64,000 nucleotides of DNA from Nocardiopsis ansamitocini (GCF_030268225.1 NZ_BSQG01000004.1:186001-250000), one strand, 5' to 3'. Counted from the stretch's first letter, positions 1 through 14,211 are shown. Notes: a model not told the origin generated them from the sequence alone. A program made the numbers and translations.

Positions 1-733
1 CGGTTTCGTAGTCCACCCCGGAGAACGTCTCGCCCACGTCGAACGCCGCGCCCGAGCGGTTGAAGTTGCGGTGGTCGTCCTCGCCGAAGGAGGTCTGGGC
101 GGTGTATTTGCCCGAGAGCAGTCCGCTGGCCAGCGGAACCCGTGCGATCACGCCCACCCCGGCCGCACGCGCCTCGGGCAGCACCTGCTCCAGGGGCTTG
201 TGGCGAAAGGCGTTCAGGATGATCTGCACGGTGGCCACACCGGGCCGGGCGATCGCGGTCCGGGCCTCGGCGCAGGTCTCCACGCTCACTCCGTAGGCAC
301 GGATGCGCCCTTCCTCGACCATGGCGTCCAGGTCGTCGAACACCGCGTCGGTGGCGTACACGTCGGTGGGCGGACAGTGAAGTTGCACCAGGTCGATGGT
401 GTCCACTCCGAGGTTCGCGCGGGAGCGGTCGTTCCAGGCCCGGAAGTTGTCCGGGTTGTAGGCGGCGGGCTCCTGCTCGACACGGCGCCCCATCTTCGTG
501 GCGACGGTGAGCTGCGGGTATTCCTTCAGCAGCTGCCCGACGAGACGCTCGCTGCGGCCGTCGCCGTAGACGTCGGCGGTGTCGATGAAGGTGATCCCCG
601 ATTCCACCGCCGCGCGCAGTGCCTCAAGTGCGTCGTCCTCACTGACCTCACCCCATGCCGCACCGATCTGCCAGGCGCCGAATCCGACCGCGCTGACGTC
701 CAGGCCGGTCCTACCGAGTCTGCGTGTGTCCAT
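1..733 (-). CDS. Aldo/keto reductase (3' end outside window)
   Basis: Partial gene running off the left edge; about 244 N-terminal residues are visible. Its family reduces aldehydes and ketones with NADPH in a (beta/alpha)8 barrel. The N-terminus reads MDTRRLGRTGLDVSAVGFG. The barrel motif FIDTADVYGDGRSE carries the catalytic Asp and Tyr, ATKMGRR carries the active-site Lys, and IDLVQLHCPP supplies the His, so the tetrad looks intact. The start is the ATG at 733; I see no other gene in the same orientation upstream. The substrate cannot be read from sequence. The C-terminal NADPH-binding part lies outside the window. Confidence 0.9.
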   Translation of the reverse strand, partial: MDTRRLGRTGLDVSAVGFGAWQIGAAWGEVSEDDALEALRAAVESGITFIDTADVYGDGRSERLVGQLLKEYPQLTVATKMGRRVEQEPAAYNPDNFRAWNDRSRANLGVDTIDLVQLHCPPTDVYATDAVFDDLDAMVEEGRIRAYGVSVETCAEARTAIARPGVATVQIILNAFRHKPLEQVLPEARAAGVGVIARVPLASGLLSGKYTAQTSFGEDDHRNFNRSGAAFDVGETFSGVDYET

Positions 734-1060
734 GGGCGCCGATCCTACGCCCGAGGCGTCTGCCCTGCGCAACGGGACGGCCACCCTGCCGGTGGGCGAA
801 CAGGACAGACCCTGGATCCGAGGTGGCGGTATGGGCAATGGCCGGTGGCTCCTGCTGGGAAAGGTGGTGGTGTCGCCGCGTCGGTCGCTTCCCCACAGGT
901 GAGGGGCGGGCGCCCCGAGAGGCTCGAACACACCGCGACCACTGCTTCTTTCCGACGTGGCGGGTCCGTCCCTACTCACTCCGCACCGGAGGAGACAGCC
1001 CCCGACACCTAGGCACTCCTGCTCATGCGCCCGCGCCCGCGGGGCAACGACGATGGGGAA
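734..1060. other. Intergenic region between divergent genes
   Basis: About 330 bases between the aldo/keto reductase and the small YiaA/B-like membrane protein. It must hold both promoters. I see no convincing ORF, hairpin or dyad here. Confidence 0.5.
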
Positions 1061-1312
1061 ATGAACCATCCCATGCCTCCCCGTCCGCCATTGCCGCCCC
1101 GGACGACGTCCGCCTACTTCCTCCAGTCGGCGATCTCCTTCGGCGCCTCGTTCATCGGACTCGGAGTGGGGGTGGCCTACCTGCCCGTCGATCCGTGGAT
1201 GCGGGCGTTTCTGGCCATAGGACTGCTCTTCGTCATCACCTCCTCGTTCACCCTTGCCAAGTGCGTGCGCGACAAGCAGGAGGAGGCGGCGTTTCGCCAG
1301 TGGAGCGGCTGA
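1061..1312 (+). CDS. YiaA/YiaB-type small membrane protein
   Basis: An 83-residue protein with a Pro-rich N-terminus and two hydrophobic segments, roughly residues 20-42 and 48-66 (AISFGASFIGLGVGVAYL and AFLAIGLLFVITSSFTL). The tail is charged (KCVRDKQEEAAFRQW). This fits the YiaA/B two-helix inner-membrane family, whose function is unknown. I chose the ATG at 1061, preceded by GGGGA, rather than an in-frame ATG at 1025 that would add an unlike Arg/Pro stretch. ATG 1073 is a further option. Confidence 0.65.
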   Translation: MNHPMPPRPPLPPRTTSAYFLQSAISFGASFIGLGVGVAYLPVDPWMRAFLAIGLLFVITSSFTLAKCVRDKQEEAAFRQWSG

Positions 1313-1592
1313 ACGCGCGCCTGGCGACAGGGGTCCGGCGCATGGGGAGTTCGGCCGCCCTCGTCGGTCACAACCGGGAGGCGAGAAGGCGAATCGTTCG
1401 GCATGGATCTCCTGTTTCGTCGATCGACGCACCGAGGGGCGAGTGACCGGGGACGGCCGCTCTGTCCAGATTGCGCACCGTGCTCGCCAAATGGCGCAAA
1501 CCCTTACGGAGAAGGCTTTTCAGGAGAACCGCGGAGCCGTCTGCCGCGTCGCACTCATCAGACCGGTTCCGACGGGGGAAGGCGGATCAGGA

Positions 1593-2072
1593 GTGGACGC
1601 TGACAACGGAGTGGAGAAGCCGGCCCGTTCCCGGAGGGGGATCGGCTCTCTGGTGGCGGGACTCCTCGTTGCGGTCCTGGGCGGCCTGCTGATGTGGGTG
1701 GGCTCGGCCGAGTCCTCCGACCACACCGGTCGGGCACCGGCCAGGGTCGTCCTGGTCGAGCAGGATCAGCCGACCGACGACGCGACGGTCTACGTCTCCT
1801 ACAGCGCCGAGGGCTCCGAGCACTCCGAAGTCGAGCTGAACGGATCGGTTTCCGCCGAACTCCCTCCTGGCGCTCGGACCACCGTGGCCTATAGCCCCGA
1901 CGACCCCGGCCACCCCGTGGCACTCACCGATGCCGAACAGGGCTGGAGCCGTGCGTCCTGGGCCGGGGGCCTGCTCCTGGGCTGTACCGCGTTGGTGCTG
2001 TTGGCGCGCGCGACCCGGTTGCGCCGCCCGCCGGGCTGCCAGGGGCCGCCCGACCACAGCTCGATCTTCTAA
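1593..2072 (+). CDS. DUF3592-like membrane-anchored protein
   Basis: A 159-residue protein with a hydrophobic segment near residues 14-35 (SLVAGLLVAVLGGLLMWVG) and another near 124-145 (WAGGLLLGCTALVLL). Between them is a soluble beta-rich region containing VYVSYSAEGSEHSEVEL and GARTTVAYSPDDPGHPV. That layout is typical of DUF3592 proteins: two membrane helices flanking an extracytoplasmic domain. I chose the GTG at 1593, which has a GGGGAAGG element about 12 bases upstream. Longer in-frame extensions upstream do not look like protein. Function unknown. Confidence 0.6.
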   Translation: MDADNGVEKPARSRRGIGSLVAGLLVAVLGGLLMWVGSAESSDHTGRAPARVVLVEQDQPTDDATVYVSYSAEGSEHSEVELNGSVSAELPPGARTTVAYSPDDPGHPVALTDAEQGWSRASWAGGLLLGCTALVLLARATRLRRPPGCQGPPDHSSIF

Positions 2073-2208
2073 CGGCCGGACAGTCGCAGCCCCGGGGAGT
2101 GGAACGGCCCGTGCGCCACGGCGAACAGGACACACGTTTGGGCCCGCTCCCCACCGTTCCCGGAGCGGAGGAAACTCGTTCAGGCAGCCCCTGCCACCGC
2201 TTCGATCC

Positions 2209-2751
2209 TCATCGAAGCACGCGCAACCGCAGGTTCGTCGTCTGCGACGTGTGGGTCAGGTCGAGGCGTTCGAGCCTGACATTGGTTCCGCCCGGGTGGT
2301 CGAACAGCCGGACGCCGTCACCGAGCAGGACGGGAACGATGAACACGATGATCTCGTCGAGCACTCCCGCGTCGAGGCACTGCCGGGCGATGCTGGCACC
2401 GAGGATGTTGACGTACTTGTCGCCGGCAGCGGCCTTTGCCAGGGCGACACCGGAGTCGAGGTCGCCGACGAAGGTGACACCCGGAACGGGTGTGGCCGGG
2501 GCCCGGCGGGTGAGCACGAACTCCGGCCCCTCCCATCCTCCGCCGAACGCCTTGCCCTCTTTTTCGGTGCCTCGATGGGGGTCGTCCCCGCCGAACGTGC
2601 GGTTGCCGACGAGGAGCGCACCGACCCTGTCGATGAGCGCGTCCACCGTCGGGTCGGGGCCGGAGTACTCGGCCAGCCAGGACATGTCCCCTCCCGGACC
2701 GGCGATGAATCCGTCCAGCGACATCGTGACCGAGTACAGCGTCGTTGCCAT
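2209..2751 (-). CDS. Dihydrofolate-reductase-fold protein (RibD C-terminal family)
   Basis: A 180-residue protein with the DHFR/RibD-C fold. The N-terminus (TLYSVTMSLDGFIAGPGGDM) matches the usual SLDGFIA motif of this group, followed by LLVGNRTFGG and the nucleotide-binding-like stretch YVNILGASIARQCLDAG. Members usually act as NADPH-dependent reductases of unknown substrate; true folate reductases differ in sequence. It lies 141 bases downstream of the aminotransferase on the same strand, so co-transcription is possible but not compelling. Confidence 0.85.
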   Translation of the reverse strand: MATTLYSVTMSLDGFIAGPGGDMSWLAEYSGPDPTVDALIDRVGALLVGNRTFGGDDPHRGTEKEGKAFGGGWEGPEFVLTRRAPATPVPGVTFVGDLDSGVALAKAAAGDKYVNILGASIARQCLDAGVLDEIIVFIVPVLLGDGVRLFDHPGGTNVRLERLDLTHTSQTTNLRLRVLR

Positions 2752-2892
2752 GGTCCACCTTCACCGAGATCGTGCGGTCGTCGACTGTTGAGACTGCGGA
2801 CCACGCAGAAAGTCACCGGCGCAGGAGGGGTGAGGCGCCTGGGCCGCACCTGCTGTTGCAGACGGCACGGGAGGGCCGCCCCGGTCCAATGG

Positions 2893-4104
2893 TTACTGAC
2901 GGTACCCCGACAGGAAGCGGCCGATCCGGCTGATGGCGGTCTCCAGGTCGTCCGCGTGGGGCAGGGTGAGGATACGGAAGTGGTCGGGGGACGGCCAGTT
3001 GAAACCGGTTCCCTGCACGATCTGGATCTTCTCCTGCAGCAACAGGTCCAGTACCAGCTTCTCGTCGTCGTGGATCTTGTGCACCTTGGGGTCCAGACGA
3101 GCGAACGCGTACAGCGCTCCCTGGGGTTTGACGCATGAGACGCCCGGGATCGCGTTGAGGGCCTCCCAGGCGCGGTCGCGCTGCTCGTGCAGCCTTCCTC
3201 CAGGAAGGACGAGGTCCGTGATGCTCTGCCGCCCGCCCAGCGCTGCCTGGATCGCGTACTGGGCCGGGACGTTGGGGCACAGCCTCATCGCGGCCAGCAT
3301 GGTCAACCCCTCCAGGTAGCCGCGGGCCTCGTGCTTGGGGCCGGTGACCGCGAGCCAGCCCGAACGAAACCCCGCGACCCGGTACGCCTTGGACAGGCCG
3401 CTGAAGGTCAGGCACAGGACGTCGGGAGCCAGCACGGCGCAGTTGTGGTGGATGCGACCGTCGTAGAGGATGCGGTCGTAGATCTCGTCGGCGAACACCA
3501 GCAGGTCGTGGCGTCGGGCGATGTCGAGCAACTGCTCCAGCAGGGCGCGCGGGTAGACCGCCCCGGTGGGGTTGTTGGGATTGATGATCACGATCGCCTT
3601 GGTTCGGTCGGTGATCTTGGCTTCGACGTCAGCGGGGTCGGGGCACCAGTCGGCGGACTCGTCACAGATGTAGTGCACGGCCTTGCCGCCGGCGAGCCTG
3701 GTCACGGCGGTCCACAACGGGAAATCGGGGGCGGGGATGAGCACCTCGTCGCCGTCGTCGACGAGGGCCTGCACCGCCATCGACACCAGTTCGGACACGC
3801 CGTTGCCGAGGAAGACGTCGTCGACGTCCAGCCCCGTCACGCCCTGGGTCTCGTAATGCTGGGCAACAGCACGCCGACCGGCCAGAATGCCCTTTGAGTC
3901 GCTGTAGCCGTGCGCCTCGGGCAGGCTGCGGATCATGTCCTGCAGGATTTCCTCGGGAGCCTCGAACCCGAACTGCGCGGGGTTTCCGGTGTTGAGCCGC
4001 ATCACCGTGTGCCCGGCCTCTTCCAGGGCGTTGGCGTGCTCGATGACCGGACCGCGGATCTCGTAACAGACCCCTGACAGTTTGCTCGACGGCGTGAACC
4101 GCAT
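2893..4104 (-). CDS. Class I/II PLP-dependent aminotransferase (AlaA-like)
   Basis: A 403-residue fold-type I aminotransferase of the alanine-aminotransferase (AlaA/AlaT) subgroup. The N-terminal IRGPVIEHANALEEAGHTVMRLNTGNPAQFGF is the subgroup signature, written here only as a pointer to residues 17-48. IINPNNPTGAVYP is the cofactor-pocket Asn motif, VFADEIYDRILYDG the Asp/Tyr motif, and SGLSKAYRVAGFRSGW holds the Schiff-base Lys. The family moves an amino group between alanine and 2-oxoglutarate. It faces an HxlR regulator across a short promoter region with a strong dyad, so local control by that regulator is likely. Confidence 0.9.
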   Translation of the reverse strand: MRFTPSSKLSGVCYEIRGPVIEHANALEEAGHTVMRLNTGNPAQFGFEAPEEILQDMIRSLPEAHGYSDSKGILAGRRAVAQHYETQGVTGLDVDDVFLGNGVSELVSMAVQALVDDGDEVLIPAPDFPLWTAVTRLAGGKAVHYICDESADWCPDPADVEAKITDRTKAIVIINPNNPTGAVYPRALLEQLLDIARRHDLLVFADEIYDRILYDGRIHHNCAVLAPDVLCLTFSGLSKAYRVAGFRSGWLAVTGPKHEARGYLEGLTMLAAMRLCPNVPAQYAIQAALGGRQSITDLVLPGGRLHEQRDRAWEALNAIPGVSCVKPQGALYAFARLDPKVHKIHDDEKLVLDLLLQEKIQIVQGTGFNWPSPDHFRILTLPHADDLETAISRIGRFLSGYRQ

Positions 4105-4160
4105 CCGACACCCTCCCGTTGGCGTTCCGGGCTCCGCGGGACTGCTGATCCCGAAACGTT

Positions 4161-4192
4161 TGCATACTTGGTTCTACCAAGTATGCACTTGG
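4161..4192. promoter_or_regulatory. HxlR-type operator with three ACTTGG half-sites
   Basis: A perfect inverted repeat: 11-bp arms TGCATACTTGG (4161-4171) and CCAAGTATGCA (4177-4187) with a 5-bp spacer. A third half-site ACTTGG at 4187-4192 makes an overlapping dyad with CCAAGT. For the rightward gene I see TTGGAA (4189-4194), 16 bp, TAGACT (4211-4216), then the ATG at 4223, which suggests a leaderless message. The operator overlaps the -35, as expected for repression. Confidence 0.75.
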
Positions 4193-4222
4193 AAAGTCCA
4201 ACTTGATGGCTAGACTGCTCGC

Positions 4223-4918
4223 ATGCCGCGACGAAGTTACGACCAGTACTGCACCGCAGCCCGCGCCCTCGACGCCATCGGCGAGCGCTGGACCCTTTTG
4301 GTGGTCCGGGAACTGCTGGCCGGCCCCCGCCGCTACACCGACCTGCACACCGACCTGCCCGGCGTGAGCACCGATGTGCTCGCCGGGCGCCTCAAGGACA
4401 TGGAACGCGACGGACTGGTCCACAAGCGCCGCCTCCCCAAACCCGCCAATGCCCAGGTCTACGAGCTGACCGAGCGCGGGCGCTCCCTCCTCCCGGTGAT
4501 CACGGCGCTGGCGGCGTGGGGCGGACCGGACCTGGTCGAGCGACGCTCCACCGACGCGGTGCGCGCCCACTGGTTCGCGCCCGTCCTGCTCGCCTTGTTC
4601 GCCGGGATGGCTCCGGACGCGGACGCAACGGTTGAAGTCGTCCTCGACGAGGGGGTGTTCCGCCTCCGCCTGGGCCAAGACCCCGGTTACACCCATGGGC
4701 CGGCCCAGGGCACAGCCGAGGCCAGGGTGGAGACCGACCTTTCCACCCTGGGCGCCCTTGCTTCAGGGGCGATGACCTGGACCGGCGCGCTTACCGCCAA
4801 CCGGGTCAGGGTGATCGGCGACGGTCCGGTGGCCGATGCTCTGCGCACCCCGGTCGACGACCGCGCCCCGACCGGACCTCCCGTGGCCAGAAGCTCGACC
4901 GCTGGCTCGACGCGTTGA
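4223..4918 (+). CDS. HxlR-family winged-helix regulator with C-terminal sensor-like domain
   Basis: A 231-residue protein. Residues about 8-100 are a clear HxlR winged helix (ALDAIGERWTLLVVRELLAGPRRYTDL, then VSTDVLAGRLKDMERDGLV and the wing). Usual HxlR proteins stop near 110-150 residues. This one carries an extra C-terminal part (about 110-215) with alternating strands (VEVVLDEGVFRLRLG), like the sterol-carrier-type domain seen in longer HxlR proteins. It is transcribed away from the aminotransferase and probably controls both genes through the 4161-4192 dyad. The ligand is unknown. Confidence 0.88.
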   Translation: MPRRSYDQYCTAARALDAIGERWTLLVVRELLAGPRRYTDLHTDLPGVSTDVLAGRLKDMERDGLVHKRRLPKPANAQVYELTERGRSLLPVITALAAWGGPDLVERRSTDAVRAHWFAPVLLALFAGMAPDADATVEVVLDEGVFRLRLGQDPGYTHGPAQGTAEARVETDLSTLGALASGAMTWTGALTANRVRVIGDGPVADALRTPVDDRAPTGPPVARSSTAGSTR

Positions 4919-5390
4919 AGGTCGCCAGGTCCCGCCCGATCCTCGCCGCCGGCCAGAAGTCCGGACCGCACGGGAGGCCGACCGCATCACTACCGTGTCC
5001 GGGGCCCGACCGTGGTGTCGATCCAGTCGGCATAGGCTGTGGCATCACTCCACGCCCCAGGGCCGACGCAGCTCGGGGCGCTCGTGAAGTCCCCGCCCCG
5101 GGCCGTTGGGCCATCGGAGTCGGGGGCGCGCTTCCGGGCCTCCTCGGTGGGGTGCTCGGAGCAGAGTGCGCTCGCGGCGTCGATCCCCGTACGCCGGTCG
5201 CCGGAAGGTTGTCGAAGTCGTCGGCATGCCCCAGGCAAAGCTGGAAGGGGACCGGCATTGGACGCGAGCCAAGATCCCCGTCCCGGGCGATCTGACGCCC
5301 GACCGACTTTCGACGACGGCTGCCCGGCGCAGATCCTACTCCGTTGCCCCGGCCACCATCCCGGGACGGGGGAAGTGGGGGCGGTGCCGC
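4919..5390. other. Gene-free gap between convergent genes, possible protein remnant
   Basis: About 470 bases between two convergent genes. The only hint of past coding is on the minus strand at 4990-5238. There a reading frame contains CVGPGAWSDATAYADWID, which resembles the C-terminal helix of trypsin-like serine proteases. No catalytic Ser, Asp or His motif is present and no start or RBS supports it. I treat it as non-coding with a possible degraded fragment. Confidence 0.3.
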
Positions 5391-5723
5391 CTACCGGATC
5401 TTCATATGGACACGCATCTGCTCGGCAAGCCGATCGAGTTCGGCCGCCTCGGCGGGCGAGGTGTTGTTGAGTCCGCTGTATAGGGCCATCGGGCTGCGCA
5501 AGAAGCGCCGGAGCACGGCCACGAGCAGCCCTTCCGGCAGCGTCCGCAACGCGACGAACCCCCGGGGTACCGGGGGCGTCGGCATGGCGGCCAGATTCTG
5601 CCGCATGAGGTGGAGCATCCGGCGGAGCGCGTCCGCGTCGTCGGCCAGCGCTATTGGACCGCCCGCCGCCCTGACCGCTTGCCCGAGCGGTACGGAGAAC
5701 GCGGCGTGCGTCCTGAGCCGGGC
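5385..5723. repeat. Segmental duplication, copy A (within KPR gene)
   Basis: Matches 18442-18780 without any gap. From about 5432 to 5723 only three mismatches are seen by eye (about 99% identity). The first roughly 50 bases are much more diverged (about 12 mismatches outside a shared 13-base start). Copy A is the 3' part of an intact gene; copy B is a fragment. Confidence 0.9.
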
Positions 5724-6263
5724 CTCCATCCGCGGCTCGTGCCTGGCGCTGATCCCGGCCACACGGAACTCGTCCACGATCCGCTCCGGGCGCGGGGTGG
5801 CCCGACCGTCGGGTTCGCCGATCGGTACGGCCACCCGGCGGGTCACGAAGTTGGCCGCGCGGTAACGGACCACGTCGCCGTCCATCGTGCCGGCTTCCGT
5901 GGGGGAGCCGAGCAGTACCCGTTCGTGGCCGATGACCGCGCCCAGCGGCTCCGCGCCCGCCGCCCAGCCGAGCATGAACAGCACGTCGCCTTCCAGGCCG
6001 ACGAGCGACTCCAGCACCGCACCCACCTGATGCGCGCGGACGAAGACGGCGGTCAGGTCGTACCCGCCGGCCGGCTGCTCGACCACCGGCACCGGTACCC
6101 GTCTGACGGCCGAACTGTCCTCCTCGGCGAGCTGCACGCCGTGTCGGCGCAGGGCGGCCAGGCGCTCGCCCCGGGCCAGGAGCGAGACGTCGTGTCCCGC
6201 CTCATACATGCGAACGGCGAACAGGCTGCCGGTGACCCCGGCACCGTACACGAGCAGTTTCAT
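5391..6263 (-). CDS. Ketopantoate reductase family oxidoreductase (ApbA/PanE-like)
   Basis: A 290-residue NAD(P)-dependent reductase. The N-terminal MKLLVYGAGVTGSLFA is the GxGxxG dinucleotide-binding turn. A conserved LLARGERLAALRRHGVQL follows, as in ketopantoate reductases, which make pantoate for coenzyme A. The C-terminal half is the expected helical domain. I chose the ATG at 6263 because AAAGGAG sits just upstream; an ATG six codons earlier has no RBS. It diverges from a TetR regulator across a perfect dyad, which points to an inducible accessory enzyme, not housekeeping PanE. Confidence 0.82.
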   Translation of the reverse strand: MKLLVYGAGVTGSLFAVRMYEAGHDVSLLARGERLAALRRHGVQLAEEDSSAVRRVPVPVVEQPAGGYDLTAVFVRAHQVGAVLESLVGLEGDVLFMLGWAAGAEPLGAVIGHERVLLGSPTEAGTMDGDVVRYRAANFVTRRVAVPIGEPDGRATPRPERIVDEFRVAGISARHEPRMEARLRTHAAFSVPLGQAVRAAGGPIALADDADALRRMLHLMRQNLAAMPTPPVPRGFVALRTLPEGLLVAVLRRFLRSPMALYSGLNNTSPAEAAELDRLAEQMRVHMKIR

Positions 6264-6293
6264 TGCACTCCTTTTTCGCACGATCGTTTAATT

Positions 6294-6329
6294 CATACGT
6301 TTGTTTGATCCAAACGTATGTACAGTACA
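6294..6329. promoter_or_regulatory. TetR operator between KPR-like gene and TetR gene
   Basis: Perfect inverted repeat CATACGTTTG (6294-6303) / CAAACGTATG (6311-6320) with a 7-bp spacer. A smaller dyad TGTAC-A-GTACA lies at 6319-6329. TACAGT (6321-6326) is a plausible -10 for the TetR gene, whose ATG is only 8 bases downstream. Binding here could shut both divergent genes. Confidence 0.75.
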
Positions 6330-6334
6330 CTCCC

Positions 6335-6964
6335 ATGGCGCCACCCGACACCCGCACCCAGATCCTCGACGCGGCCGAACGCCTCTTCGGCGAGCGCGGA
6401 TACCGTGGCACATCGGTCCGCGCGGTCACCGACCTCGCGGGAGCGAACCTGGCCGCCGTCGGGTACCACTTCGGCTCGAAGGCGGAACTCCTGGCCGCGG
6501 TCGTCCGCCGCGTGGTCGATCCCATCAACGCCGCGCAGCGCGCCGCGCTCGATCGGCTGCTCGACCGGACACCGGACCCGTCGGTCGCCGAACTGGTGGA
6601 AGCGTTCGCGGGGCCGCTGTTCGACGAGACGCCGGCCGACGACGAGGGGGGCGCCCGGACGTCCCGGCTGATCACGACGATTCTCAGCGACCCGGCCGAG
6701 GAGGCGCGCAGCTGGACCGGTCCGGAGCAGGACACGGTCGGTGAGCACTACCTGGCTGCCTTCGCGCGCGCGTTGCCCGGCCTTGCCCCGGAGGAACTGC
6801 GGTTCCGGATGCGGGGGATCCTCGCCGTGGCGGCCGTGGACCGTATCGAGGTCGACACCCCGGACTCCACGGCCTGCCCGGCCCCGGTGGTGGGCAAGGC
6901 GACCCGGCACTGGACGATCACGTTCCTGACGGCAGCGATGAGCGCACCACCGACCAGACTCTGA
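6335..6964 (+). CDS. TetR/AcrR family regulator
   Basis: A 209-residue TetR protein. The DNA-binding head is canonical: TRTQILDAAERLFGERGYRGTSVRAVTDLAGANLAAVGYHFGSKAELLAAVV spans residues about 5-56, with the HTH at VRAVTDLAG...VGYHFGSK. The rest is an all-helical ligand domain with the TetR_C-like ending RHWTITFLTAAM. I chose the ATG at 6335; the longer frame would read through the promoter and operator. It probably represses itself and the divergent ketopantoate-reductase-like gene. Confidence 0.9.
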   Translation: MAPPDTRTQILDAAERLFGERGYRGTSVRAVTDLAGANLAAVGYHFGSKAELLAAVVRRVVDPINAAQRAALDRLLDRTPDPSVAELVEAFAGPLFDETPADDEGGARTSRLITTILSDPAEEARSWTGPEQDTVGEHYLAAFARALPGLAPEELRFRMRGILAVAAVDRIEVDTPDSTACPAPVVGKATRHWTITFLTAAMSAPPTRL

Positions 6965-7289
6965 CGACTCGCGTCGGCCACGGCCGCCCGACGGCGTCGG
7001 ACACGACCAGCTGAAACCGATCCCCTCGCACGCGCGCGGCAGGGACGGCTCCCGCCCTTGGCGAACGGCGTCCTCTGCTCCGGGCAGTCCCGGAGAAGGC
7101 GCCAAAGCCCCCCGGACTGGCCGGCAGGAAGAACCGTGGCGCCGAGCCAACGGCAGAGGACGGCCTCACGCAGACGAGGCCCCTCATCCTTCTGCTCCGA
7201 CCAGCGCGTTTGCGCACCGTTGGCATCGGGATAGGCGAACCTGCCGGCCGCGGCCCCCGATACGGCCGACCGCTGACGAACAACAGCGG
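6965..7289. other. Intergenic region upstream of MerR gene
   Basis: About 325 bases after the TetR gene. No ORF with protein-like composition and an RBS is seen. A TetR-gene terminator is not obvious. Confidence 0.4.
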
Positions 7290-7320
7290 TTGAGTCTCAA
7301 GCGGCTTGAGACCCGATAGT
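7290..7320 (+). promoter_or_regulatory. MerR-type promoter with operator GTCTCAAG-CGG-CTTGAGAC
   Basis: The -35 TTGAGT (7290-7295) and -10 GATAGT (7315-7320) are separated by 19 bp, the stretched spacing of MerR-activated promoters. The spacer begins inside a perfect dyad, GTCTCAAG (7294-7301) / CTTGAGAC (7305-7312). The ATG follows 6 bases after the -10, so the message is probably leaderless. The identical 19-bp dyad occurs at 49203-49221. Confidence 0.8.
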
Positions 7321-7326
7321 GGCGCT

Positions 7327-8331
7327 ATGCACGACAACGACCTGTACCCCATCGGGGACGCCGCGCGCCGATCCGGCCTGAGCGTCAGTACCGTCCGCTT
7401 CTACTCCGACGCCGGGATCGTCGCCCCCACACGCCTGACCGAGGCCGGCTACCGGCTCTACGACGTTCACGCCATCGCCCGCCTTGAGTTCGTCGCGACC
7501 CTGCGCGAACTCGACGCCGGTCTGGAAGAGATCCGCCGGGTACTCCACGGCGAGTCGACCCTGCACGACCTCCTCACCGCCCATTTGCGCATCGTCGAAC
7601 GCCAAGAACGCGCCCTGCGCGCCAAGACAGCCGTTCTGAGAACCCTGGTCCAGCAGGAGGGAACCGCCGCCCAGACGGTGCTCCTGGGCAAACTCGTCTC
7701 GATGCCCGACCGGGAGCGCGAACAGCTCGTCGACGACTTCTGGAACGAAGTCGGCGCGAACCTCGACGTGCCCGCCGAGTTCGTCGAGCGACTGCGGCAG
7801 CTGCGGCCACGACTGCCGCAGGACCCCACCGCCGCTCAACTGGAGGCCTGGATCGAACTGGCCGACCTGGTCGGGGACCGGGAGTTTCGCGAAGCGGTCC
7901 GCGCCTATCTCCGGTTCACCTACACGACCGAGCCGGGCAAGCTCATGGCCGCCGCACCGGTGCAGGAGTTCATCTACGAAACGGGGGTGCCGGTCATGGA
8001 GGACATCGCCGCCCTCCAGCGTTCAGGGGTGCCGGTGGAGTCCCCACGCGCCCAGGAGGCGATCACCCGCCTGGTCCAGGCCACCACCGCCCTCGACGAG
8101 GAGCCGGACAGCGCCGGGAAACGGGAGGGGATGGCCGCGTACTTCACCGAGATCATCACGCTCATGGACGAGGAGGGAGCGGTGGAGGACCCCTGGTTCG
8201 ACAGCACGCACGGCAGGTACATCGGCCTGGTCGCGGTGATCAACGGGACCCCGCCCGACGGTGAGGAGGACGAAAGGATGCTCTTGGCGTGGCTGGCGGC
8301 GGCCCTGCGCGCGTCAGTCCCCACAGACTGA
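7327..8331 (+). CDS. MerR-family regulator with long C-terminal domain (paralogue 1)
   Basis: A 334-residue protein. Residues 5-75 form the MerR winged helix (YPIGDAARRSGLSVSTVRFYSDAGI...YRLYDVHAIARLEFVATLREL). A coiled dimerisation helix follows near 85-115, then about 200 residues that are acidic and helical (EAWIELADLVGDREFREAV) and match no ligand domain I know. A paralogue at 48168-49187 is roughly half identical along the full length and carries the same operator. No effector gene lies beside it, so its target is probably its own promoter plus sites elsewhere. Confidence 0.87.
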   Translation: MHDNDLYPIGDAARRSGLSVSTVRFYSDAGIVAPTRLTEAGYRLYDVHAIARLEFVATLRELDAGLEEIRRVLHGESTLHDLLTAHLRIVERQERALRAKTAVLRTLVQQEGTAAQTVLLGKLVSMPDREREQLVDDFWNEVGANLDVPAEFVERLRQLRPRLPQDPTAAQLEAWIELADLVGDREFREAVRAYLRFTYTTEPGKLMAAAPVQEFIYETGVPVMEDIAALQRSGVPVESPRAQEAITRLVQATTALDEEPDSAGKREGMAAYFTEIITLMDEEGAVEDPWFDSTHGRYIGLVAVINGTPPDGEEDERMLLAWLAAALRASVPTD

Positions 8332-8345
8332 ACCGCTGGACGACG

Positions 8346-8360
8346 CCACCGTCGCGGTGG
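8346..8360 (+). terminator. Short hairpin after MerR gene
   Basis: CCACCG / CGGTGG with a 3-base loop, 15 bases after the stop. No T-run follows, so it is only a weak candidate. Confidence 0.3.
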
Positions 8361-8727
8361 GGACGGCCCACCGCCAAATCCTGGAAGGATCCTTCTCGAC
8401 CCCTTGAAACAACTGCGCTGCCAAAGAGTCGGGGGTGGTCGAAGCGGAGCGCCGATCCCGGCCACGTTTGCGTCCTTCGGAGTGTCCCTCGTCACTGATG
8501 ACGTAGAGGCAACCGCGTTTTGTGGCAGATCTGGCGTGAATCGGCAACCGAACGGTGTACTTCGGGGGCTTTTTTGTGGGGTTCCCACAAGTTAGCGGCT
8601 CCAGCATTTGCCGTAGGGAACATTGCTGTACCCGGCGGTAATCGAGGAGGGTAGGGAGTCAGGTGCAGGCGACGCTCCGGAAACCGGACGTCGCCTTCTG
8701 CGTGTAGGTACTTGGGAGGCTCAGCCG
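8361..8727. other. Long leader/promoter region of the acyl-CoA carboxylase gene
   Basis: About 370 bases. It contains a perfect dyad TTGTGGG-GTT-CCCACAA at 8574-8590, directly after a T6 run, and a short dyad TACC-CGGC-GGTA near 8636. Either could be an operator for the carboxylase gene. No ORF is supported. Confidence 0.45.
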
Positions 8728-14205
<5,478 letters not shown>

Positions 14206-14211
14206 CTGTCC

